A stretch of 61,153 nt of DNA from Syntrophaceae bacterium (GTDB lineage Bacteria; Desulfobacterota; SM23-61): NCBI GenBank assembly GCA_013388675.1, contig JACAEW010000174.1, positions 1 through 61,153 on the forward strand, in the 5' to 3' direction. Positions 50,454 through 59,993 of this stretch are shown in pieces. The position numbers were made by a program, and so were the translations under genes. Position 1 is the first letter of the stretch; every line of letters starts with the position of its first letter. The notes beneath the pieces were generated by a model, which did not search any database, was not told where the DNA came from, and was given only the letters and a program-made list of their open reading frames with translations.

Positions 50454-52862
50454 ATGAAGGTATTCCCAAGATGGTTCCTGGTTGCTCTTTTCTTGCTGTT
50501 TCCCATGGCACTCTCTTCCTGCACTCATCTGGGCATGAACCGGTACAAGGCCGAGGGAGACGAGACGCTTCCCGGGTTGAAAGAGCCGGTGACCGTGGTT
50601 CGGGACGAGAAGGGCATGGCTTACATCTATGCCCAGAATGAAGAGGATGCCATGATCGCTTACGGCTTCACGGTGGCCCAGGATAGGCTCTTTCAAATGG
50701 AATTGACCCGGCTCTTCGCCACGGGGAGAATCAGCGAAATGATCGGGGAGAAGGGAGAAGCCACAGACACACGGATGAGGACCATCGGTTTCCACCGCCA
50801 TGCCAAACGGCATGCGGCCATTCTGGAGCCGGGGACCAAGAATCTCATGCAAAAATACCTGGATGGAGTCAATTTCTTTATCCAGAGCCATTCGGGCGAG
50901 TACCCCCTGGAATTCAAGCTGGCGGGGATCAAGCCCAAACCCTGGGACATCGCCGACTCCATGGCGGTTTTTTACCTCATGAGCTGGGATTCAGCGGCCA
51001 ATATCCAGACCGAAATCATCACCCAGATGCTGGCCGAAAAGGTTGGGTTGGAAAAGGCCAGAGAAATCTTTCCCCTGAACATTCACCCGGAGGATGAATC
51101 CGCGGGAAAGGCTTCTATTCCCCTCCCGGCTTCGGAATTGGCCGCCCTGGGTTTTGCCTCGGATAAGAAACTGCTGGCTTTTCTCGAGGACCGCTCCCTC
51201 CAAATGGGGAGTAATAACTGGGTCACCGGGCCGCGGCTTTCCTCGGGCGGCAAGCCCATCGTGTCCAATGACCCCCATCTGGACGCCCGGACTTTGCCCG
51301 GCCCGTGGTACCCCTGCGGCCTCATCACCCCGGAATTCCGCTGGGTGGGAGTGGGGATTCCGGGCATCCCGGCCATGGTGGTCGGAAGAAATGAGCATAT
51401 TGCGGTGGGGGTTACCAACGCTTACGGAGATGCCCAGGATCTTTATGTGGAAACGATAGATCCCAAGAATCCGGGCCGGTACCTGGAGGGAGAACAATCC
51501 CTGCTCTTTGAGGTGATTACGGAGAAGCTGGCCATTAAAGACAAAAATGCCGCCGGAGGAATGGGGGAAAAAGAGATCAAGATTCGGCTTACCCGCCGGG
51601 GCCCCGTTATTTCGGGAGTGCTTTCCGGGTTTAAGACGGAGAGGGTTGTCACTCTTCGCTGGGCCCCTTTTGAAACCATGGGGCCGTACATCGGGGCCGA
51701 CCGGATCATGATGGCCAGATCGGCGGAAGACATTCGGCAGGCCCTCAGCCGTTTCGACATCATGATGCTGAACTTCGTCTTTGCCGACCGGGATGGAAAC
51801 ATCGGCTGGATTGCCAGCGGGAAGCTACCCATCCGCTCCCAGGGAGACGGAACCGTTCCCTATGTGGTGAAAGACGGGAAAGACAACTGGGCCAGCTGGA
51901 TCCCCTTTGATAAAAATCCTCAACTTCGCAATCCCCCCAAAGGTTGGTTGGGAACCTGCAACCATTACACCGTGAGTCGGGATTACCCTTTCTATTACTC
52001 CTCCTACGTGGCCCCTTCCTACCGCTACCGCAGGCTCATCCAACTCATGGAGCAGCCCGGGAGAAAATCAACGGAAGACCACTGGCAATTCCAGAGGGAT
52101 CCCATGAACCTCATGGCCCGGGAGATTTCGCCCATCATGGCCGAGGCCCTGCTGGCTAGTCAGGACACGAAAGAGTTGGGTGAAATCCTCTCCCAATGGG
52201 ATTACCTTGATCTGATGGATCGGGCCGCTCCCACCATTTTTCAGGCGGTTTACCGGGAATTCGCTCTTCTGGTTTTTCAGGACGAGCTGGGGGGGGACCT
52301 GGCCGCGGCCATGCTGAAGGTCTATTATTTCTGGCAGGAAAGATTGCAGCGGATGGTGATGGAAGGAAACTCTCCCTGGTTTGACAATATCCTGACCAAG
52401 GATAATCAGGAAACGAGGGATTACCTTTTTCGTCAGGGGGCCTTGAAGGCCAAAGAAAAACTCAGCTCCATTTTCGGCCCCGATCCCCGGGAATGGAAAT
52501 GGGGAAAGGTGCATACCCTCGAATTTGTAAGCCCCATCCGCCGGGAGGGTTTCGGCAAAGGCCTGCTGGGAAAAGGCCCGCACCCCTTCCAAGGATCGGG
52601 AGAAACCCTCCACCGGGCCACGTTTGCCTTCCTCGATCCCTTCAAGGTGGTCAGTTCGGCTTCCTTGAGAATGGTGGCGGATTTAAACGACGACGATAAG
52701 GTATTGGCGGTATTGCCGGGCGGTGTCGCGGGCCGATTCTTCCATCCCCACGCCAAGGATCAGATCGGGGCCTTCCTTAGCGGAGAGAAAATGCACTGGT
52801 GGTTCAGCGACAAGGCTATTCAAGAAAATAAGAAAACATCCCTTTCTTTGAAACCACGATAA
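50454..52862 (+). CDS. Penicillin-acylase-family lipoprotein (Ntn hydrolase)
   Basis: Secreted N-terminal-nucleophile amidase, 802 residues. Lipoprotein signal peptide (WFLVALFLLFPMALSSC). Alpha chain region with GMAYIYAQNEEDAMIAYGFTVAQDRLFQME; predicted autocleavage before Ser253 in GSNNWVTG, then DPHLDARTLPGPWYPCGL, IPGIPAMVVGRNEHIAVGVTNA, and the oxyanion Asn region. Members cleave amides such as penicillins, acyl-homoserine lactones or siderophore precursors; the substrate here is unknown. It stands alone, divergent from the SDR gene. GGGAGG lies before the ATG. Confidence 0.92.
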   Translation: MKVFPRWFLVALFLLFPMALSSCTHLGMNRYKAEGDETLPGLKEPVTVVRDEKGMAYIYAQNEEDAMIAYGFTVAQDRLFQMELTRLFATGRISEMIGEKGEATDTRMRTIGFHRHAKRHAAILEPGTKNLMQKYLDGVNFFIQSHSGEYPLEFKLAGIKPKPWDIADSMAVFYLMSWDSAANIQTEIITQMLAEKVGLEKAREIFPLNIHPEDESAGKASIPLPASELAALGFASDKKLLAFLEDRSLQMGSNNWVTGPRLSSGGKPIVSNDPHLDARTLPGPWYPCGLITPEFRWVGVGIPGIPAMVVGRNEHIAVGVTNAYGDAQDLYVETIDPKNPGRYLEGEQSLLFEVITEKLAIKDKNAAGGMGEKEIKIRLTRRGPVISGVLSGFKTERVVTLRWAPFETMGPYIGADRIMMARSAEDIRQALSRFDIMMLNFVFADRDGNIGWIASGKLPIRSQGDGTVPYVVKDGKDNWASWIPFDKNPQLRNPPKGWLGTCNHYTVSRDYPFYYSSYVAPSYRYRRLIQLMEQPGRKSTEDHWQFQRDPMNLMAREISPIMAEALLASQDTKELGEILSQWDYLDLMDRAAPTIFQAVYREFALLVFQDELGGDLAAAMLKVYYFWQERLQRMVMEGNSPWFDNILTKDNQETRDYLFRQGALKAKEKLSSIFGPDPREWKWGKVHTLEFVSPIRREGFGKGLLGKGPHPFQGSGETLHRATFAFLDPFKVVSSASLRMVADLNDDDKVLAVLPGGVAGRFFHPHAKDQIGAFLSGEKMHWWFSDKAIQENKKTSLSLKPR

Positions 52863-52898
52863 ATCGCCCTTGCCAAAGCGATTTTACATCTTTCTTTA

Positions 52899-52929
52899 TG
52901 CTATGCGCCATGCTTTATGGGCTATGCTT
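52899..52929. repeat. ATGCTATGCGCCATGC micro-repeat
   Basis: Short run of TATGCTATGCGCCATGC and GGGCTATGCT-like units between two convergent genes, overlapping the last bases of the Fe-S gene. Similar runs are common between genes in related bacteria. Confidence 0.45.
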
Positions 52930-54079
52930 TTTCTTGGATGATCTCGGAAATTTCTTTCACGGCGATCTTTCCTTCCAGGTCCTCGGCCTTCGCCGCATCC
53001 TCCAGCATCTTGGCGCAGTTGGGGCAAGCCACTGCGAGCATGGAAGCTCCGGTTTCGGCCGCCTCGCGGACTCGCGCTCGGGCGGGACTCTCCGGGCCAC
53101 TCCCCAGAAGGTCAGTGAAGAAATTCCCCCCTCCTCCCCCGCAGCAGAAGGCATTCTCCTTGACCCGACCCATTTCCAATAACAGCAAACCGGAGAGGGA
53201 CTTTAAAACCTTGCGGGGAGCCTGGTATTCCTTGTTGTGCCGTCCGAGGTAGCAGGGATCGTGGTAAGTGACTCGCAGAGGGGAAGGTGCGGGAAGGGCG
53301 CCTAGCTTCTTTGCCTGCATGGCCAGGACCTGGGTGTAATGGAAAACCTCGAGGGGATACGAATCCTTGGGGTAATCGTTCTTGAAGGCATGGTAGGCAT
53401 GGGGGGAAAGGGTGATGACCTTGTGCACGGCCAGCCTTTGGAAGGCCCGGATGTTTTGTTCCACGAGGGATTGAAAAACTCCTTTTTCTCCCAGGGAGCG
53501 AGCCTCGTTCCCGTCGCAATTCTCCTCCGTCCCAAGAACCCCGAAAGAGACTCCCAGCTTCTTAAGAAGGCTCGCCACGGACCGGGCCATCATCCTACCC
53601 CGCTCGTCGAGGGATCCCACGCAACCGGCGTGAAATAAATATTCCTGGCTGGAATAGGGCTCCAATCCTAAACCCTGCTGCCACTTCTCCCTCTCCGATC
53701 CGGGAAGCTTATAAGGATTGCCGTGGACTTGTAAGGCTTTCAAGTAATCCCGCACCGCCAGCGGAACGATGCCCCGGTTGACCAGCTCTTCCCGGGCCGC
53801 CAGGAAAGCATGAAGGATATCGTCTTTAAACTTGGGGAAGACGCAGTGCTCCACGCAGTTCCCGCAGGTGGCGCAAGAAAAAAGGATCTCCGCCAGGCGT
53901 GGGCTGGTCTTCATTTCCCCGTTCAGCCAGGCCCGTAACAGCCACATCCGGCCCCCCGGAGAGTAGGTTTCAAACCGGAACCTGGAGTAGGAGGGGCAAT
54001 TGAAATCCTGGTAGTTGTCCGGAAACTTGCAGTAACCGCAGCGGAAGCACCGGTGGAGGATGTCGGCGAATTCCATCAT
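52922..54079 (-). CDS. Fe-S protein with two CCG-type domains (GlcF/HdrD-like)
   Basis: Electron-transfer subunit of an organic-acid dehydrogenase. 385 residues: two 4Fe-4S motifs (CFRCGYC with a nearby C; SCATCGNCVEHCVFP) near 11-90, then two cysteine-rich domains; the first has HAGCVGS and a reduced motif ENCDGNEA, the second a full CYLGRH ... FCCGGGGG ... ACPNCAKML. It overlaps the FAD subunit gene by 4 bp (ATGA). The set resembles GlcDEF- or Ldh-type complexes that deliver electrons from hydroxy acids to quinone or to a heterodisulfide-like acceptor. Confidence 0.9.
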   Translation of the reverse strand: MMEFADILHRCFRCGYCKFPDNYQDFNCPSYSRFRFETYSPGGRMWLLRAWLNGEMKTSPRLAEILFSCATCGNCVEHCVFPKFKDDILHAFLAAREELVNRGIVPLAVRDYLKALQVHGNPYKLPGSEREKWQQGLGLEPYSSQEYLFHAGCVGSLDERGRMMARSVASLLKKLGVSFGVLGTEENCDGNEARSLGEKGVFQSLVEQNIRAFQRLAVHKVITLSPHAYHAFKNDYPKDSYPLEVFHYTQVLAMQAKKLGALPAPSPLRVTYHDPCYLGRHNKEYQAPRKVLKSLSGLLLLEMGRVKENAFCCGGGGGNFFTDLLGSGPESPARARVREAAETGASMLAVACPNCAKMLEDAAKAEDLEGKIAVKEISEIIQEKA

Positions 54080-55455
54080 CTCACCTCCCAGTTGCCGGGA
54101 TTCATGATTCCTTGGGGGTCCAGCATGGACCGGACGCGGTTTATGAGATCACGGGTGTGGGGATCCATCCTTCCGATGATCTGTTTCTGGGCCGGGGCCT
54201 CGGCTTTCCAGGGAATTCCGCCCATCTCCAGAACTTCCCGGTTGGTTTCTTCGAGCGCCCTGCGGGCCCGGTCCACATCCGCTTCGTCCGCCCGGTTGAA
54301 GGGGTAGGCAAAAAAGAACATCATGCAGTGGCCCAGGCCGATGATCCGCGCGCCGGTGGAGTAAGTCGTCCCCTGCCGCGCGGCGATCTCGATTCCCGCC
54401 CGGTAGGCTTTGGGAAAGAGATCGATGGGCATGATGCCCCCCACGTACTCAAATCCCCCTCCCTTGCGCACATCGGCGAATTGAGCCAAAGTGGTCTGGG
54501 GAGCCTCCAGAAAATTTTTCTTCATGGGCGGTGGGAGCGGAAGGAAGCCCCCCACTTTTCGGTCGATCCATTTCTTCAAAGAAGCCCGGATCAGGTTTCT
54601 CTTCCAGATCAGTTCTTCCTGCGTGTCCGCGGTGTAGTTTATGTTGACGTGCTGAAACCCCTTCGCCCAGTCCGGTTTGGGGGTCATCCACGCGGTGATG
54701 TCTTCGGCCACCTGGACCCCCGAGGCCTGGTAAAGAACCTCTGGGACCAGTTCCGGGTCTTCGGTGACAAAGACCCCCACATCCTGGTAAGGCCGATTGG
54801 GGTAGAGCTTGATGGCCAGCTTGGTCACCACTCCTGTGGTCCCGAACCATCCCAGGAAAAGCCCGGCCAGATCGGGAAGAGGCGCCCGGCCAAACCAATA
54901 GGGGGAAGTAGAGCAGGAGCCGATTTTCACGACCTCTCCCGTGGGCAAGACCACCTCCATGCCGTTAAGCATGTCCGAATGGAACCCGGCCGCGTGGGAG
55001 AGGTGCCCGGAGCCGTGGATCAGAATGTTTCCCCCGATGGTGGCCATGGGAGGGGAGTCGGGAACGGAGTGCTTCAGGGTTGGATGATTTTTCTTCAAAT
55101 AAGCCTGGAGCATCCCCTGGGAAGTTCCCGCCTCCACCAGGGCGTAGCGGCTCTTTTCGTTCACCTCCAGAATTCGGTTCATCCTCTTCATATCTAAGAC
55201 GATTCCGCCCCTAAGGGGCCGGGAAAGGCCCGAGAGCACCAATCCTCCGCCCATGGGGACCAGGGGAATTTTCCTGCGGTTGGCCAGGAGGACGATCTTT
55301 TGTACCTCATCGGTCGTGGCCGGCAGGACTACATAATCCGGCTCGTGAGGTTCCATGGTCCCCGGGTCGCGGGAGTACATGAAGCGTTCTTCCGGCTGGT
55401 TGGAGACGTATGCGGGGCCAACGATCTCAGCCAGCTCTTTATAGACGTCTTCCAT
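54076..55455 (-). CDS. FAD-linked oxidase/dehydrogenase (VAO/PCMH family, GlcD-like)
   Basis: Flavoprotein that would oxidise a hydroxy acid or a related alcohol. 459 residues: FAD-binding PCMH domain (PATTDEVQKIVLLANRRKIPLVPMGGGLVLSG, PPMATIGGNILIHGSGHLSHAAGFHSDM) and a C-terminal substrate domain ending LDPQGIMNPGNWEV. The ending and FAYPFNRADEADV are closer to the vanillyl-alcohol oxidase/4-cresol dehydrogenase branch than to plain GlcD. Flanked on both sides by Fe-S subunits in one operon. Confidence 0.9.
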   Translation of the reverse strand: MEDVYKELAEIVGPAYVSNQPEERFMYSRDPGTMEPHEPDYVVLPATTDEVQKIVLLANRRKIPLVPMGGGLVLSGLSRPLRGGIVLDMKRMNRILEVNEKSRYALVEAGTSQGMLQAYLKKNHPTLKHSVPDSPPMATIGGNILIHGSGHLSHAAGFHSDMLNGMEVVLPTGEVVKIGSCSTSPYWFGRAPLPDLAGLFLGWFGTTGVVTKLAIKLYPNRPYQDVGVFVTEDPELVPEVLYQASGVQVAEDITAWMTPKPDWAKGFQHVNINYTADTQEELIWKRNLIRASLKKWIDRKVGGFLPLPPPMKKNFLEAPQTTLAQFADVRKGGGFEYVGGIMPIDLFPKAYRAGIEIAARQGTTYSTGARIIGLGHCMMFFFAYPFNRADEADVDRARRALEETNREVLEMGGIPWKAEAPAQKQIIGRMDPHTRDLINRVRSMLDPQGIMNPGNWEVR

Positions 55456-55458
55456 ATC

Positions 55459-56493
55459 TCAACCCCCCTTCATACCCTCGCCCAGGGCGATCTGGCATAG
55501 GTCGTTCATAAGGATGGGCATGATTCCCCTCTTGAGCACGGATTCGCCCAGGGTGAAAAGACAGGCCGGGCAGCTGAACACGCAGAACTTGGCCCCTGCC
55601 GCGGCCATGTCGTCCAGGTTCCTCTTTTGGACGTCGTCCGCCAGATCATCCTGCTGCTGGGCCCGGAAGACCGCCCCGCAGCAGAGGGCGTTTTCCCGGT
55701 CGTATTTCCTATCCACCCTCTCCGCCCCGATCTTCCTGAAGATCTCGTCCACCCATGGCTGGGTCTCCGGGACCAGCCGGTTGGAACAGGACCGCTGGTA
55801 GGCAACTTTCTGGCCCAGGGGCTTGATCCGGTCCTGCAATTCATCCAGCCTCTTGTTCAGGTATTCGAATAGATGGATCGGCCTGAAGGGAACCGGAATC
55901 CCGAAGGCCGGGGCCAGATGGGTATAGGTTCCGTAGCATTCATCGTGGAAACAGATGAGTTCGTTCACTCCGCTGTCCTTGAGGTAATGATCCCAGATGT
56001 TGGCGATCACCTCCGGGAGTCTTTTCCGGATGACCGAATTTTTTCCGAAGTGAAGCCACATGACGTTGCAGAAAATATCGCTTCCCACGATGGTGGAAGC
56101 CCCCTCGAAGAGCTTTCCCCGGATGCTTCCGGCCAACATGGGGAAATAGCACATGTTTATTACCGGGGGCTGGACTTTCTTGGGCGTGATCTTGCCCCGG
56201 GGGCCCATCATGAGGACCTGCTGCTTGGTGATGGGTTGAGGAACCGGCCAAATTCCCAGTTTTTCCTGCTGGTCCACGAGGTGATAAAAAGGATGGTTCC
56301 CGTAGGGGCAATACTCCTCGCAGGCATAGCAGGTGACGCACTCCTCCAGGACCCGGGACTTTTCCCCCCGAAGGAGGCGCTGCCTCTCCTCTTTGGCTGT
56401 CTGGAGGTCCATCTTCATGTACTGGCACCTCGTCAAGCAATCGATGCTCTCGCACCTTTCACAGATTCCCGTGGAAAATTTCAATTCATTCAT
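55459..56493 (-). CDS. Fe-S protein with CCG domain, first gene of the dehydrogenase operon
   Basis: 344 residues from ATG 56493 (AAGGAG eight bases upstream; frame open to 56700 but unlike the family). Two 4Fe-4S motifs (CERCESIDCLTRCQY; CVTCYACEEYCPYGNHP), then a domain with ICFHDECYGTY, YQRSCSNRL, ALCCGAVFRAQQQDD and SCPACLF. Gap to the FAD gene is three bases. With two different Fe-S partners for one flavoprotein, the complex is more elaborate than GlcDEF. Confidence 0.87.
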   Translation of the reverse strand: MNELKFSTGICERCESIDCLTRCQYMKMDLQTAKEERQRLLRGEKSRVLEECVTCYACEEYCPYGNHPFYHLVDQQEKLGIWPVPQPITKQQVLMMGPRGKITPKKVQPPVINMCYFPMLAGSIRGKLFEGASTIVGSDIFCNVMWLHFGKNSVIRKRLPEVIANIWDHYLKDSGVNELICFHDECYGTYTHLAPAFGIPVPFRPIHLFEYLNKRLDELQDRIKPLGQKVAYQRSCSNRLVPETQPWVDEIFRKIGAERVDRKYDRENALCCGAVFRAQQQDDLADDVQKRNLDDMAAAGAKFCVFSCPACLFTLGESVLKRGIMPILMNDLCQIALGEGMKGG

Positions 56494-56997
56494 GGGTCCG
56501 GCTCCTTCCGGGGCTGAGGGTGAAGGGAAAATAGGTCTTGGGGATGGGGGAAAAGTCCTGGTCTGCCATCGGTCATTACCTTCCCTCATCCTTAATTGGA
56601 TAGGAGGAAAATTTGGGGGGCGACAACCAGAAGCCTGGAACCTTATGGAAAAAACGTCAGCTCCAAGGAAAAACCGTTTCATGCTTGCCGGAATGGCCAA
56701 CTGAACAATAGTTTTAACCCTTCATTTTGTCAAGGCCAAGCCGGCTGACATCTGGCTGATTAAGTTGCCTTGGTTAAGGCTTCCAATTTTACAATTTCAT
56801 CATGCCCCTGCCCTGCCTTCTTTGGGCTAAGCTGCACGAGGTCCTTGAAATTTTTCCCTGCCGTGTTGCAGCCTGAACCGCGGCAGGCAGGGAAGACAAA
56901 TTCCCTGATCCATGAATACGGCTATAAACCCAAAAAGGAACCTCTGGATGGGAAGCGAAGTTGACTGAATGGATCAGTCCTTATCCGTCCTCATCAC
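56494..56997. other. Intergenic, no gene seen
   Basis: About 500 bp. A 64-codon frame at 56770 lacks a ribosome site and family features. CCCTGCC/GGCAGGG words recur around 56805-56895 and could pair, but no clear element emerges. Confidence 0.45.
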
Positions 56998-57043
56998 AAA
57001 AAAATTCGGGCTGCAATCCCGAGAATCGCAGGACCGCAGCCCG
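56998..57043 (-). terminator. Rho-independent terminator after the iron alcohol dehydrogenase
   Basis: Minus strand: CGGGCTGC (57043-57036), loop of 21 bases able to pair further, GCAGCCCG (57014-57007), then AATTTTTTTG. It lies 87 bp after the dehydrogenase stop. Confidence 0.75.
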
Positions 57044-57129
57044 AAAATTCTTACATCGGCTTATTTTTTCCCGAAGATTCTTTCCTTGAAACTGAGGCCT
57101 GATACTCGGGACCTGAAGCCTGGGTTTGG

Positions 57130-58356
57130 TTATTTCACCATCCAGAGGTCTCCCTCCCACATGGCCTCGAAGAGAGCCAAACTCTCCTCCTTGGACATGG
57201 ACCGGGGGTTGTTGGGGCGGGGATATTTGGCCACGTTGAGTTCCCCCATCTTGGCCACGTCCTCATGTTTGAATCCCATCTCTTGCAGGCTCACCGGAAG
57301 CTTCACGTCGGCGGTCAAATCGTAAACCAGCTCGCAGGCCCACCTCCCCGCCTCCCGGGCGGAAAGGGAATCCACCTTCTCCCCCATGGCCCGGGCGATC
57401 AAGGCCAGCCGGTCTTCGATGACCGGGAGGTTGAAGGCCATGGTGTAGGGGAGTCCGATTCCGCAGCCCACTCCATGGGCCGTGGGCTGGAACATGGCCA
57501 GGACATAAGAGATGCTATGGGCGTAGAGCCCCCCGGTGCCGGTGAAGGAAATCATGGCCAGCGTCGCCCCCATGGACATGTAATAGCGGGCCTCCACGTC
57601 GCTCCCGCTGAAGGTGGCCCGGCGGAGATACTTGGAAATCAGGTCAATTCCTCCCACGGCGAGGCAGTCATAGAAGGGATTGGCCAGTTTGTTCATGATG
57701 CTTTCGACCGCGTGGGAAAGGGCATCGATCCCTGTAGAGGCGGTGACTTTGGGCGGCATGGAAAGGGTCAGTCCCGGGTCGATGATGGCGATCTCCGGAT
57801 ACGCGAAGGGGGAGCCCATGAAATACTTGTCTTTCCCCGCGGAGCATACAAAGAACATGGAGACTTCACTCCCCGTGCCCGCGGTTGTCGGGATCAAGAT
57901 TTTCTTCAAGGCCGGGTTGTTGACCACCTTCTTGCTCATCAATTCCAGAGGGGGTTGGGGATTGGTGGCCACGACGGAGGTCAGCTTGGCCATGTCCATG
58001 GCACTTCCGCCCCCCAGCCCGATCACCAGGTCAGATTTTTCTTTCCGGACCATATCATAGAGAGCATCTGCGGTCTCGATGTGGGGCTCGGGGTCCACCT
58101 TGCCAAAGATGCCCACCTTCATGCCTTCCTTCTCCAGGTTCTCTTTCACCAGCTCGGCATACCCGAGCTGGACCATGACCTCGTCCGTCACCAGGAGGAC
58201 CTGCTTTCCACCGAGCTTCTTCGCCTGTTCTCCCACCTTGTTTATGGTATGGAATCCGAAAAGAATGCCGTTGGGGGGAAGAATGCCCGCGGTCTGGAAG
58301 ACAAATTCTCTTTTTAGGTGAGGGGGAACCTCATAATTCAAATTTGCTTTCGCCAT
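57130..58356 (-). CDS. Iron-containing alcohol dehydrogenase
   Basis: Group III NAD(P)-dependent alcohol dehydrogenase, 408 residues. Cofactor motif GLGGGSAMDMAK, PTTAGTGSEVS, metal ligands Asp and His in STGIDALSHAVESIMN, further His in YAHSISY and FQPTAHGVGCGI. It would interconvert a small alcohol or hydroxy acid and its carbonyl. AAAGGAG precedes the ATG. Located downstream of the lactonase-like gene and before a terminator; the Fe-S/FAD operon follows on the same strand. Confidence 0.94.
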   Translation of the reverse strand: MAKANLNYEVPPHLKREFVFQTAGILPPNGILFGFHTINKVGEQAKKLGGKQVLLVTDEVMVQLGYAELVKENLEKEGMKVGIFGKVDPEPHIETADALYDMVRKEKSDLVIGLGGGSAMDMAKLTSVVATNPQPPLELMSKKVVNNPALKKILIPTTAGTGSEVSMFFVCSAGKDKYFMGSPFAYPEIAIIDPGLTLSMPPKVTASTGIDALSHAVESIMNKLANPFYDCLAVGGIDLISKYLRRATFSGSDVEARYYMSMGATLAMISFTGTGGLYAHSISYVLAMFQPTAHGVGCGIGLPYTMAFNLPVIEDRLALIARAMGEKVDSLSAREAGRWACELVYDLTADVKLPVSLQEMGFKHEDVAKMGELNVAKYPRPNNPRSMSKEESLALFEAMWEGDLWMVK

Positions 58357-58470
58357 GTGAAATCTCCTTTCTGAATCAGGGTAAGTTACCCGAGCGGGTT
58401 AGAGCTCGAAGGAATAATTTTTTTCCTGGGCTAAAATAACTTTTTAGCCCCCCTTAAGTCAAGGAATATA

Positions 58471-58645
58471 AATTTGGGTCTTCTCCCAATCGAGCGGGTA
58501 AAAAGGGAGAAAACGACTCCATCGCACACGCCCCGGGCGGGATGCCGCCCTGGGCCCGGCCAACTCTCTTCCGGCATGGGTAGACCCGGGAATCTCAAAA
58601 TCTTCCTCAAACACCCACTCGATAGGGAGAAGACCCATAAATTTT
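58471..58645 (-). repeat. Dispersed repeat, copy 3, with inverted ends
   Basis: On the minus strand the order is GCCGGGCCCAGGGC, GGCATCCCGCCC, GCGATGGAGTCGTTTTCTCC, TTTACCCGCTCGATTGGG, AGAAGACCC, matching the right half of copy 1. The opposite end (58611-58645) carries the same tail in inverted form (ACACCCACTCGATAGGGAG, AAGACCC), so this copy is framed by about 28-bp inverted repeats with three to four mismatches. That is the structure of a MITE-like element. It fills the gap between two genes. Confidence 0.75.
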
Positions 58646-58666
58646 AGGGTAGGGGTGGAGAAATAA

Positions 58667-59536
58667 TTATCTTTGATGGATGAGGCGAGCTCCCGGGTGG
58701 GGGACCCGGAACCAGGGAATATTGGTTCCTTCCAGGCTGCCGATGAAGGCCGTTTTTCTTTCTTCCCAGCCGAAACAGATGTTGGAGGGCCGCTGGAGGA
58801 CTTTTCTTCCGGGGTCTTCAAGGACGATCTGCAATTCCCTGCGGGGGGTGAGATAGCCAACGGCATTCCAGGCTGGAAATGTGATCCATAAATTTCCCGC
58901 CTCATCGAAGGCGATGCCGTCGGGGAACCCGAGCGGGGCGAGGGTGCTGGGGCCATACAGTTCCCCGTGGGATAAAGACCCGTCGGGGTGAATCTTAAAA
59001 CGCAGGATCCTCCGCAGCATGGTCTCGGCCACATAGAGATGCGTTTCTTCGGGGTCCAAGGCGAGGCCATTGGCAAAATAGATTCTTTCGGCCACGATCC
59101 GGGCCTTCCCTTTTTCGAGGAGAATGATGCTTCCATCCGCCGAAGGCTGCTGGAGGGCCTCGTTCACATCCTGCCGGGCGGTCGAGTTAGACACCCAGAG
59201 CCGGCCCTTGGAGTCCACAAAGGGGAAATTGGGGGTGGTGATCTTCATTCCCTCGGCCTCGGTCAGCAATACTTCATGATGTCCCTGGGGATGAAGGGCC
59301 TGGACCTGACCGTTTCCGATGTTGGCCACGATGCAGCGGCCCTGACCATCCAGGCAGATTCCGTTGGGAGTTCCGCCGAGGTCCCCGAAAAAAGCCGTCC
59401 GCCCGTCCCGCTGGACCTGGGCGATCTGCCCCCTCCCGTCCGCGGTATAAAGGCTGCCGTCATCGAGGGCCATCACCCCTTCCGGCCTTACGATTCCTTG
59501 CCCCAGGGTCTGGACTTCGGATATATCGACTTTCAT
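58667..59536 (-). CDS. SMP-30/gluconolactonase-like protein
   Basis: Six-bladed beta-propeller enzyme of the SMP-30/LRE group, usually a metal-dependent sugar or aldonolactone hydrolase. 289 residues: RPEGVMALDDGSLYTADGRG, GGTPNGICLDGQGRCIVANIGNGQ, ITTPNFPFVDSKGRLWVSNSTARQD, YFANGLALDPEETHLYVAET, GFPDGIAFDEAGNLWITF, in which the Glu, Asn and Asp metal ligands of the family are visible. No signal peptide. ATG 59536 has GAAGGGAAGAGG upstream; ATG 59554 is an alternative. Confidence 0.92.
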   Translation of the reverse strand: MKVDISEVQTLGQGIVRPEGVMALDDGSLYTADGRGQIAQVQRDGRTAFFGDLGGTPNGICLDGQGRCIVANIGNGQVQALHPQGHHEVLLTEAEGMKITTPNFPFVDSKGRLWVSNSTARQDVNEALQQPSADGSIILLEKGKARIVAERIYFANGLALDPEETHLYVAETMLRRILRFKIHPDGSLSHGELYGPSTLAPLGFPDGIAFDEAGNLWITFPAWNAVGYLTPRRELQIVLEDPGRKVLQRPSNICFGWEERKTAFIGSLEGTNIPWFRVPHPGARLIHQR

Positions 59537-59993
59537 CCTCTTCCCTTCTTCCATTCGTTTTTTCCGGTAAAATCCCCAGGTCAAATTTCACCCGGAATAG
59601 GCTTGATATGCTTAGAACGATAATCGATAAAAATCCCCAAAAATAATTTGGTGTCGGCTCGCCTGATAATTCTCCGGCTCTAAAACAGATCAAAGAGTTT
59701 GCCGCCAGAATTAGTAGAACCTTACAAAAAGGCGGCAATGGAATTATTCGGGAGGTGTCCCACCATCATGGGCACAGAGGGAAATCCTTTTTCACCCGAA
59801 TGGCGAATGAGTTCCTAAGGGGATAAAGCCCTTTTTTTCTATGACTTGTCCTGACCATGCTTGATCTGGCAAGCAATATTTATTTAAGCGATGGTCCGAT
59901 TTTCAAATTCACCTACAAATCAATGTCGGGAACTAGGACGAAGAGGTCAAAAATTCGGGTTGAACGATTGAATTAGCTGCCTTCCAGTTCCAA
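59537..59993. other. Intergenic, no gene seen
   Basis: About 450 bp of low GC. GTTTGCCGCC (59697) and GGCGGCAAT (59735) could form a stem. No reading frame with a credible start, and no match to the repeat families here. Confidence 0.45.

Noticed and set aside
56770-56964. 64-residue frame between the Fe-S and dehydrogenase genes
   Set aside because: No ribosome site and low-complexity N-terminal half; possible repeat remnants instead.
58459-59136. 225-residue minus-strand frame
   Set aside because: Runs through the SMP-30 gene in another frame and then repeat copy 3.
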